From assembly GCA_025924275.1 (NCBI GenBank), contig JAICEH010000044.1:1-11910 (forward strand): a DNA stretch of 11,910 nt, read 5' to 3'. The position numbers and the translations under genes were made by a program. The DNA is from Gemmatimonadales bacterium (GTDB taxonomy: Bacteria > Gemmatimonadota > Gemmatimonadetes > Gemmatimonadales > GWC2-71-9). Positions 6,240-11,910 of this stretch are shown one piece after another (within the stretch, counting starts at the first letter, position 1; every line of letters starts with the position of its first letter). The notes below the pieces were generated by a model that saw only the letters and a list, made by a program, of their open reading frames with translations, was not told where the DNA came from and ran no database searches.

Positions 6240-6908
6240 TCAGTGGGGGAAGAAGACGCGGTCGCTCACGCCGTTCAGGGCCTCCCGCAGCACGGGAAAC
6301 CGCTCCGCCGCGGTGCGGAACACCGGTTCCAGGCCGGTGACGTCCGCCAGGACGTGGTCGGAGGCCATGCCGAACCCGCGCCGCCCGAGGGCCTCGTAGT
6401 ACGGCACGTCGGGCCCGCCCCGTCGGAGGCGGCGGGCCTCGATGTACTCGGGGAAGATCCCCGCCAGCCAGAGCGCGTAGTCTCCCAGGTGCACCATCAC
6501 CCGGAATCGGCGCTCACCCACCGCGCTCTCGAGGTCGGCCAGGATGTCCACCAGGTAGCGGTGCGAATGGTCGTCGTTCCAGTCCACGCGCCAGGCCCGG
6601 TCGCGTCGGCCGAACTCGAGCAGCAGGGCCCCGAGGTAGTCGGTGACGTGGCGGTCGTCCACGCCGGCGTCGAGCAGCGCCCGCCGCACCAGGACGTAGA
6701 AGAAGAGCGCCTCGGACGGCACGAGCATCGTGCGGACGGCAAGCAGGCGCTCGAGCAGGTCCGGATCGTCCAGGAGCGGGTCCGGGCCCTCGGCCTCGAG
6801 GCGGGCCTCCAGGCGCCGGCGCGCCGCCGCCGAGCCCCGGCTCAGCAGCAGGAGCACCAGGTGCAGGTCGTTGGCCGTCAACCGGCTGCGGACATCCGAA
6901 CGAATCAT
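6240..6908 (-). CDS. Conserved-looking helical protein of unknown function
   Basis: I do not recognise this 222-residue protein. It begins near IRSDVRSRLTANDL, followed by a Leu-rich helix, then an Arg/Glu/Asp-rich region, and appears soluble and mainly alpha-helical. Distinct stretches that might be conserved are a 'D-W-N-D-D-H-S-H-R-Y-L-V-D' segment near the middle, 'F-R-V-M-V-H-L-G-D-Y-A-L-W-L-A-G-I-F-P-E' after it, and 'Y-Y-E-A-L-G-R-R-G-F' later. There is no signal peptide. The paired ATGs at 6911 and 6908 both give the same frame; I chose 6908 because GGGAGG (6913-6918) is 4 nt from it but only 1 nt from the other. The frame is open further upstream, but that would lie inside the kinase gene. 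The start abuts that of the divergent histidine kinase, so the two may share control. Confidence 0.75.
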   Translation of the reverse strand: MIRSDVRSRLTANDLHLVLLLLSRGSAAARRRLEARLEAEGPDPLLDDPDLLERLLAVRTMLVPSEALFFYVLVRRALLDAGVDDRHVTDYLGALLLEFGRRDRAWRVDWNDDHSHRYLVDILADLESAVGERRFRVMVHLGDYALWLAGIFPEYIEARRLRRGGPDVPYYEALGRRGFGMASDHVLADVTGLEPVFRTAAERFPVLREALNGVSDRVFFPH

Positions 6909-6909
6909 C

Positions 6910-8394
6910 ATGCCTCCCGCGCATCCTGACCCGACCCGCGAGGGCCCGCCCGACACTCCGTGGGCGGCCGTGGCGGATGCCCTGCCCCTGGCCCTGTGCA
7001 TCATCGATGCCAGCGGGCGCATCCGGGGCGTCAACCGGGCCTTTGCCTCCCTGATGGAGACGCCGGTGGAGCGTCTCGTGGGACTCCCCTGGCCCGCCGT
7101 CCTCCCGCCGGGCTGGGCGGGGCCGGTGGACGCCGCACTTCGCCCGGGCCCGGGCGCGGGCGAGGAGGCGGACCTCCAGGCAGGGGAGCTGGTGTTCCGG
7201 GTCTCCGCGGCCGCCGTGCCCGGCCCCGATCCTTGCCACGTGGTGCTGTTCGAGGACCAGACCCAGCGGCGCCGGCTCCAGCACCAGCTCCTCCAGTCTG
7301 AGAAGATGTCGGCGATCGGTCAACTCATCGCGGGCGTGGCGCACGACCTCAACAACCCGCTGGCGTCGGTGATCGGGTTCGCCGACTTTCTCGCCGACGC
7401 CCCGGATGTCCCACCCCGACTGCGGGAACCGGTGGGGGTCATCCGGCAGGAGGCGGAGCGCGCGGCGGCCATCGTGCGCAACCTGCTCGGTTTCGCGCGG
7501 AAGCAGGAACCCCGGCGGCGCCCGGTCCCGCTGTCCCGGGCGCTCGAGTCGTGCCTCGCGCTCCTCCGGAACGAGTTCCTCGCCTCCCGGGTGGAGACCA
7601 TTCTCGAAGTCGAGCCCGACCTGCCGCCGATCCAGGCCGACCCGACCGAACTCCAGCAGGTCTTCCTCAACCTGCTCACCAACGCGGCGCACGCGATCGC
7701 GGGGGCCCGGCAGCCGGGCCGGGTGACCATCCGCGCGCGGGCGTCGGGTGACCTGGTGCTGGTCGAGGTCGAGGACGATGGGCCGGGCATCCCGCCAGGG
7801 CAGGTGGAGCACGTCTTCGAGCCGTTCTTCACCACCAAGCCCCGGGGCGAGGGGACCGGCCTCGGGCTCTCGATCGCCGGGGGCATCGTCCGCGAGCTGG
7901 GCGGGCGCATCGGGGTCAGAGCCGGACGCGCCGGGGGCGCCTGCTTCGGGATCGAGTTGCCGGCGGCCCAGGGCCCGGCGTTCGTCACGCCAGCCGCCAC
8001 ACCGCTCGACCCACCGGCCGGGCTCCGGGTGCTCGTCGTGGACGACGAGCCCCACGTCCTCCACTTCATGCGGGCCACCCTCGAGGCGTGGGGCCACGCG
8101 GTCGATGAAGCCGCCGACGGCTCCGAGGCGCTCGAGCGGGCGGTGACGGGCGACTTCGACCTGGTCGTCTCCGACCTGCGGATGCCCGCCCTGGGCGGCC
8201 GCGAGTTCTACGAGGCCCTGCGGGCCCGGGCCCCGGCGGTGGCGGAGCGGCTCGTCTTCAGCACCGGTGACACGGTGCGCGGCGACACGCTGGCCTTCCT
8301 CGAGGGGCTCGGACGGCCCTGGCTCCACAAGCCGTTCCGGCTGGTCGAGCTGCGCGACCTGCTGGCACGGGCCGGCCGGAGGCGCGACGGGTGA
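6910..8394 (+). CDS. Hybrid sensor histidine kinase (PAS-HisKA-HATPase-REC)
   Basis: This 494-residue signalling protein has no membrane segment, so it senses a cytoplasmic or membrane-passed cue. A PAS domain covers about residues 20-115 (ALCIIDASGRIRGVNRAF near its start). The HisKA domain holds the phospho-acceptor H145 in AHDLNNPL. The HATPase domain has an N box ending at N258 (NLLTNAAHAI), a G1 box at 288-294 (EDDGPGI), an F box (FEPFFTTK) and a G2 box at 315-320 (GTGLGL). A receiver domain follows from about 374, with the acidic pair D378/D379, the phospho-acceptor D422, T452 and K474, so it is complete. No DNA-binding output domain is attached. The ATG at 6910 has no clear Shine-Dalgarno and could be leaderless; a GTG at 6970, just before the PAS core, is an alternative. 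The stop overlaps the next gene by 4 bp. Confidence 0.95.
   Translation: MPPAHPDPTREGPPDTPWAAVADALPLALCIIDASGRIRGVNRAFASLMETPVERLVGLPWPAVLPPGWAGPVDAALRPGPGAGEEADLQAGELVFRVSAAAVPGPDPCHVVLFEDQTQRRRLQHQLLQSEKMSAIGQLIAGVAHDLNNPLASVIGFADFLADAPDVPPRLREPVGVIRQEAERAAAIVRNLLGFARKQEPRRRPVPLSRALESCLALLRNEFLASRVETILEVEPDLPPIQADPTELQQVFLNLLTNAAHAIAGARQPGRVTIRARASGDLVLVEVEDDGPGIPPGQVEHVFEPFFTTKPRGEGTGLGLSIAGGIVRELGGRIGVRAGRAGGACFGIELPAAQGPAFVTPAATPLDPPAGLRVLVVDDEPHVLHFMRATLEAWGHAVDEAADGSEALERAVTGDFDLVVSDLRMPALGGREFYEALRARAPAVAERLVFSTGDTVRGDTLAFLEGLGRPWLHKPFRLVELRDLLARAGRRRDG
8378..8382 (+). promoter_or_regulatory. Ribosome binding site for the GT4 gene inside the kinase gene
   Basis: GGAGG lies 8 nt before the GTG at 8391, inside the last codons of the kinase. 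It supports the GTG start, whose bases overlap the kinase stop as GTGA. Confidence 0.65.
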
Positions 8395-9464
8395 CCCTGA
8401 CGGTCGTCCACGTCGCCTCCGGCCGGGAATGGCGCGGCGGCCAGGCCCAGGTGCTCCTGCTCGCGCGGGAGCTCCACGCGCTCGGCGTGCGCCAGGAGGT
8501 CGTCACCGGCCGCGGGTCGGAGCTCGCCCGCCGGCTGCGCGCGGCCGGGGTGCCGGTGCGCGAGGCGCCCTGGGGGCCCTCGCTCGACCCGCGGGTCCTC
8601 CCGGCCATCGCGGCGGCGCTCCCCGGCGCACAGGTGGTCGAGGCACACGACGCGCACGCCCTCCGGCTCGCGGGGTGGACCACGCGGGGCCGCCTCCCGC
8701 TCGTCGCGGCGCGGCGGGTCGCGTTCCCCCTCCGCCGCCGGGGATGGTGGGCGCGCGCCACCCGGGTGATCGCCGTCAGCGACGCCGTGCGCGCCCAGCT
8801 CCTCCGGGACGGGCTCGACCCCGGCCGCGTGATCACGGTGCCGTCCGCCGTGGACGTGCCGGCGCTCCGCGGCGCCGTCCGCCCCGGCATCCGCGCCCGG
8901 CTCGAGCTGCCGTCAGGTCCGCTCGCCGTGACCGCGGCGGCGCTGACGCCCGAGAAGGGACACGCCACGCTGCTGGCGGCCGCCGCACTGCTCCGGGACG
9001 AGTTCCCCGCGCTCTGCTGGGCCCTGGCCGGCGAGGGACCGGAGCGCGCGCCGCTCGAACGCAGGGCCGAGGCCCTGGGCGTGGCGGGCCGGGTGCACTG
9101 GCTCGGGCAGGTGGAGGAGGTGCCCTCGCTCCTGGCCGAGGCCAGCGTGGTGGTGGTGCCATCGCTCAGCGAGGGACTGGGCACCACCGCGCTCGAGGCC
9201 CTCGCCATCGGCGTCCCGCTGGTCGCATCGAGCGTGGGCGGGCTGGCGGAGCTCCTGTCCGACGGGGCCGGCCTGGGTGTCCCCCCCGCGGACGCCGGGG
9301 CGCTGGCCGGGGCGGTCCGGAGGGTCCTCACCGAGCCGGGGCTCGCGGCGCAAGTCACGGCCCGCTCGAGAGTAACGCTCGCGCGCCACGATCCGGTCCG
9401 GATGGCACGGGCCGTGCTCGGGGTATATGCTTCGGTGACCGAAACCGACGGACCTGGGCGATGA
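8391..9464 (+). CDS. Glycosyltransferase family 4 (GT-B fold)
   Basis: This 357-residue enzyme is a GT4-type retaining glycosyltransferase, which moves a sugar from a nucleotide donor to a lipid or glycan at the inner face of the membrane. The N-terminal half carries a glycine-rich loop, 'R-E-W-R-G-G-Q-A-Q' near residue 12-20, typical of GT4 enzymes, and a 'V-S-D-A-V' segment near the domain junction. The C-terminal half has the basic donor-site Lys189 in LTPEKGH, then G-E-G-P-E-R, and the EX7E motif at E261 and E269 (SEGLGTTALEALAIG). No membrane helix is present, and the length is normal. The GTG start overlaps the kinase stop as GTGA, and its own stop overlaps the next gene as ATGA. Donor and acceptor cannot be read from sequence. 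Confidence 0.93.
   Translation: MTLTVVHVASGREWRGGQAQVLLLARELHALGVRQEVVTGRGSELARRLRAAGVPVREAPWGPSLDPRVLPAIAAALPGAQVVEAHDAHALRLAGWTTRGRLPLVAARRVAFPLRRRGWWARATRVIAVSDAVRAQLLRDGLDPGRVITVPSAVDVPALRGAVRPGIRARLELPSGPLAVTAAALTPEKGHATLLAAAALLRDEFPALCWALAGEGPERAPLERRAEALGVAGRVHWLGQVEEVPSLLAEASVVVVPSLSEGLGTTALEALAIGVPLVASSVGGLAELLSDGAGLGVPPADAGALAGAVRRVLTEPGLAAQVTARSRVTLARHDPVRMARAVLGVYASVTETDGPGR
9431..9443. repeat. Short perfect dyad before the GT2 gene
   Basis: TTCGGT (9431-9436) and ACCGAA (9438-9443) form a perfect 6-bp dyad around a single base, 18 bp before the GT2 start and inside the last codons of the GT4 gene. A TATATG hexamer lies just upstream at 9424-9429. The pair could be an internal promoter with an operator-like site, but both sit in coding sequence, so chance is likely. 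Confidence 0.25.
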
Positions 9465-10243
9465 TCTACGTTTGCGTGCCGTGCCACAACGAAGCCGCCA
9501 CCGTGGGCGTGCTCCTCTGGAAGATCCGACGGGTCTTCGAGGAGTTCCCCCGCGAGTACCACCTGGTCGTGGCAGACGACGGATCGGACGATTCGACCGC
9601 CGAGGTCCTCGCGCCATACGCCAAGGTCCTCCCGCTCACGATCCTCCGCACCGAGGCCCGCACCGGATACGCCGCCACGGTCGAGCGACTCCTCCGCCAC
9701 GCGCTGGAACAGACGGACCGCCCCAAGCGGGACGCCGTCATCCTGCTCCATGCCGACTTCACCCACGACGCCGACACGATCCCCGAGCTGGTCCGCCGCA
9801 TCGAGAGCGGGGCCGATTTCGTGGTGGCCGAGGGGACCGTGACGGGCGAACCCGAACGCGCCTACCGCTGGGTGCGCCGGTGGGCGCCGCTGCTCGTCCG
9901 GCGGACCATCGCGGTGCCCGAGGTGCGGGACCTCGTCTCCGGGTTCGTCGCGGTGCGCCTGGTCTCCCTCCGGAACGCCCTGCGCCAGGCCGGCGACCGG
10001 CTCCTCACCACCGACGGGTGGGCGGCCAACGCGGAACTGATCGGCCGGGTCGCCCGCGCCGCCCGGCGTACCGACACCGTGCCCACCACCCTGCGCTACG
10101 ACCTGCGCCAGCGCCCCCGGCGGACCGAGCCGTGGGCCGCGGCTCGCCTCCTCTGGCGCACGGGCCGCGCGCTCCGCCTCCCCCGGCCGACCCACCGTCC
10201 GCGCACCGAGGACGGCGGCGACGGCGCCCGCGAGGCCGCATGA
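9461..10243 (+). CDS. Glycosyltransferase family 2 (DPM1-like)
   Basis: This 260-residue protein is a GT-A fold, family 2 glycosyltransferase resembling polyprenyl-phosphate sugar synthases such as dolichol-phosphate mannose synthase. The N-terminal strand reads VCVPCHNEAATV (about 4-15). The nucleotide-binding DDGS is at 39-42 (VVADDGSDDST). The metal-site region is LLHADFTHD (95-103), where the usual first Asp of the D-A-D triad is His97; H-x-D variants occur in this family. The region 'V-S-G-F-V-A-V-R-L' near 163-171 fits the family's acceptor loop. There is no C-terminal membrane anchor; the tail from about 215 is Arg/Pro-rich and probably disordered. It starts in an ATGA overlap with GT4 and ends in an ATGA overlap with DUF3108. 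A lipid-linked sugar product is inferred, not shown. Confidence 0.92.
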   Translation: MIYVCVPCHNEAATVGVLLWKIRRVFEEFPREYHLVVADDGSDDSTAEVLAPYAKVLPLTILRTEARTGYAATVERLLRHALEQTDRPKRDAVILLHADFTHDADTIPELVRRIESGADFVVAEGTVTGEPERAYRWVRRWAPLLVRRTIAVPEVRDLVSGFVAVRLVSLRNALRQAGDRLLTTDGWAANAELIGRVARAARRTDTVPTTLRYDLRQRPRRTEPWAAARLLWRTGRALRLPRPTHRPRTEDGGDGAREAA

Positions 10244-11016
10244 CCCGGCTCCTTCCGCTCCTGCTCCTCCTGGCACAGGCGACCGATACGGCGCCCCAGG
10301 CCCCGGCGCCCACGCCCTCCGTGACGCTCGGGGACCCCTCGCGCTATCCCTTCGGCGTGGGCGAGCGCTTCGTCTACAATGCCAAGCTCGGGTTCGTCAC
10401 CCTGGGCCAAGGGGCGGTGGAGGTCCTCCGGCGCGAGTCCTACCGCGGCCACGACTCGTTCGTCTTCCGCTTCCGACTCGCGGCGGGCAACCGCTTCTAC
10501 CGCCTCGACGACCAGCTGGAGAGCTGGACGGGGGTCGAGGACCTCATCTCCCGCCGGCTCCTCAAGACGCTGAACGAGAACGGCAAGGTGCGGGTCCGGG
10601 ACGAGCTCATCTACCCCGACTCCGGGTTCCTCCGCGAGGTCGGCAAGGACCGCACGGAACCGACCGTCGCGGAGCCGCTCGACGACGCCGCCTTCATCTA
10701 CTGGGTGCGGATGCTGCCGCTCGAGGTGGGCCGCACGTACCGCTTCGAGCGCTACTACAAGGCGCGCAGGAACCCGATCGTGGTGGAGGTCCTCGGGCGC
10801 GAGGAGCAGGAGCTGCCGGGCGGCCGCCGGGTCGAGTGCCTGGTGCTCCATCCCGTCATCGGCAGCGGAAACCTGATGCGGGCGAAGAACGACGCCCGCC
10901 TCTGGCTGACCGACGACGCCCGCCGCATCCCGGTCCGCATCCGGACCAAGCAGCCGTTCGGCACCATCACCCTCGAGCTGGCGGAGATGACCCTGCACGA
11001 TGGCGCCGGCCGGTGA
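10240..11016 (+). CDS. DUF3108-domain exported protein
   Basis: This 258-residue protein has a Sec-type signal: MTRLL, a Leu-rich core, and a likely cut near residue 14 (AQA), followed by a Pro/Ala/Thr linker to about 28. The rest matches DUF3108: 'Y-P-F-G-V-G-E-R-F-V-Y-N-A-K-L-G-F-V-T-L-G' at the start of the domain, then a run of alternating strands such as VFRFRLAAGNRFYRLDDQ and a late VECLVLHPVI segment. These periplasmic beta-rich proteins have no settled function. The ATG at 10240 overlaps the GT2 stop as ATGA, with GAGG at 10232-10235. Its place between two glycosyltransferases and the deoxyhypusine-synthase-like gene suggests an envelope role, perhaps binding or carrying a glycolipid; that is inference. 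No lipobox is present. Confidence 0.8.
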   Translation: MTRLLPLLLLLAQATDTAPQAPAPTPSVTLGDPSRYPFGVGERFVYNAKLGFVTLGQGAVEVLRRESYRGHDSFVFRFRLAAGNRFYRLDDQLESWTGVEDLISRRLLKTLNENGKVRVRDELIYPDSGFLREVGKDRTEPTVAEPLDDAAFIYWVRMLPLEVGRTYRFERYYKARRNPIVVEVLGREEQELPGGRRVECLVLHPVIGSGNLMRAKNDARLWLTDDARRIPVRIRTKQPFGTITLELAEMTLHDGAGR

Positions 11017-11910
11017 CGTACCACGAGGCCGACCTCGGCCGCGTGCGCACCGTGCCCATCGCCGGTCGGGCCAACAAGGTCGCTCCCGCTCTGCTCGCTC
11101 GGGTGCCCGTGCCCGGGAGCAGCTTCGCCGACTTCCTCGGCGCGCTCCCCGACGTGCTTGCCGCCCGCGACTTGCGACGCCTGGTGGACGCCATCGTCGC
11201 CGCCGCGCGCGCGCGGAAGGGCGTGGTCCTCCTCCTCGGGGGCCACGTGATCAAGGTCGGCCTGGGCCCGCTGGTGAACGAGTGGATCCGGCGCGGGATC
11301 GTCACCCACGTCGCGATGAACGGCGCCGCCGCGATCCACGACTTCGAGCTGGCAGCCTTCGGCGGCACCAGCGAGGAGGTCGAGGCCGGCCTGGGTGACG
11401 GCACCTTCGGGATGGCGGAGGAAACCGGCCGGGAGATGAACGACGCGGTCAATGCGGCGCGCGACCACGGCCAGGGGTTCGGCGAAGGGCTGGCCGAGGC
11501 GCTGGCGGCACGCGACGGCCTCCCCGGAGCGGACGCCTCGGTGCTCCTCGCCTGCCGCGCCCACCGGGTGCCGGTCACGGTGCACGCCGCCATCGGGGCC
11601 GAGATCATCCACCAGCATCCGCACGCCGATGGCGCCGCGCTCGGCGATACCAGCCATCGGGACTTCCGCCGCCTCGCCGGCTCCCTGCCGGCGCTCCATG
11701 AGGGCGGGGTGGTGATGAACTGGGGCAGTGCGGTGGTGATGCCGGAGGTCTTCCTGAAGGCGCTCACCATCGCGCGCAACCTCGAGGCCGGGCGCCCCGC
11801 CCGTTTCCTGGCGGCGGACTTCGACATGGTGCGGCACTACCGCCCGCGGATGAATGTGGTCCAGCGTCCCACCCTGGGCGGCGGCACCGGATTCCTCTTC
11901 ACCGGCGACC
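11013..11910 (+). CDS. Deoxyhypusine-synthase-like protein of unknown role (3' end missing)
   Basis: The gene runs off the right edge after 299 codons. From memory of the pattern, the protein resembles an uncharacterised bacterial group distantly like deoxyhypusine synthase. The segments I rely on are GGHVIKVGLGPLV (76-88); THVAMNGAAAIHDFE (98-112), which recalls the 'T-T-A-G-G-x-x-E-D' segment of the synthase; TFGMAEETGREMN; VHAAIGAEIIHQHPHADG, which recalls the 'T-D-G-x-x-G-D-M' segment; and MNWGSAVVMPEVFLKA. The classical catalytic lysine motif is not recognisable, and bacteria do not normally make hypusine, so the eukaryotic reaction should not be assumed. The start is GTG at 11013, in a GTGA overlap with the DUF3108 stop. 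A GTG at 11043 is an alternative that keeps all recognisable segments. It is last in the visible operon. Confidence 0.62.
   Translation, partial: MTYHEADLGRVRTVPIAGRANKVAPALLARVPVPGSSFADFLGALPDVLAARDLRRLVDAIVAAARARKGVVLLLGGHVIKVGLGPLVNEWIRRGIVTHVAMNGAAAIHDFELAAFGGTSEEVEAGLGDGTFGMAEETGREMNDAVNAARDHGQGFGEGLAEALAARDGLPGADASVLLACRAHRVPVTVHAAIGAEIIHQHPHADGAALGDTSHRDFRRLAGSLPALHEGGVVMNWGSAVVMPEVFLKALTIARNLEAGRPARFLAADFDMVRHYRPRMNVVQRPTLGGGTGFLFTGD

Noticed and set aside
6219..6244. A weak hairpin between the convergent stops at 6225 and 6240
   Set aside because: Only about six pairs including one wobble can form around CTGA/TCAG, which is largely forced by the two stop codons.
6730..6909. Upstream extension of the histidine kinase
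   Set aside because: The added residues are Ser/Arg repeats, the mirror of the unknown minus-strand gene, with no domain.
8258..10276. A 672-codon minus-strand open frame across the glycosyltransferases
   Set aside because: The translation is low-complexity Ser/Ala/Arg, while the plus strand carries two enzymes with intact motifs.
1..11910. CRISPR arrays, tRNA or rRNA genes, insertion sequence ends, attachment sites
   Set aside because: No spaced repeats, cloverleaf-like segments, transposase motifs or long terminal repeats were seen by eye on either strand.

Overview
The window is 11.9 kb of very GC-rich bacterial chromosome, roughly 70% G+C by eye, with strong G/C preference at third codon positions. 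It has short intergenic gaps, GTG starts and Shine-Dalgarno sites. Lipoprotein signals, a caa3-type oxidase assembly factor, a POT transporter, a PspA-like coiled coil and a DUF3108 protein together fit a free-living, aerobic, diderm-type bacterium. The style of the proteins makes me think of Gemmatimonadota, but that is an inference without a marker gene. No rRNA, tRNA, CRISPR array, insertion sequence or prophage gene was seen. No stretch over 300 bases lacks a gene; the largest gap is the 135 bp divergent promoter region at 5617-5751.

Region 1 (1-2562, minus strand) is a three-gene operon. It reads, in order of transcription, a PHB-depolymerase/LpqC-type esterase, a lipoprotein that fuses a Sco-type copper thioredoxin fold to a complete PCu(A)C copper chaperone domain, and a CtaG (caa3_CtaG) membrane protein cut by the left edge. 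The last two are copper-delivery factors for cytochrome c oxidase. Region 2 (2563-3017) is a half-size TauE/SafE membrane protein on the plus strand. It ends in a hairpin shared with the convergent gene.

Region 3 (3012-5616, minus strand) holds, in transcription order, a PspA/IM30-like coiled-coil protein, a proton-coupled oligopeptide transporter (POT/PTR2) and a DUF4399 lipoprotein. Palindromes or hairpins lie in both internal gaps. A divergent promoter region (5617-5751) drives this set one way and a small orphan lipoprotein (5752-6225) the other way.

Region 4 (6240-11910) has an unrecognised alpha-helical protein on the minus strand. Its start abuts that of a plus-strand hybrid histidine kinase (PAS-HisKA-HATPase-REC). 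The kinase begins a five-gene operon: hybrid kinase, GT4 glycosyltransferase, DPM1-like GT2 glycosyltransferase, secreted DUF3108 protein, and a deoxyhypusine-synthase-like protein cut by the right edge. All four junctions in this operon are 4-bp stop/start overlaps (GTGA, ATGA, ATGA, GTGA), which argues for translational coupling and a shared task. A cell-envelope glycan or glycolipid role is my inference from the two glycosyltransferases and the exported DUF3108 protein. This operon is the best candidate in the window for an undescribed system.
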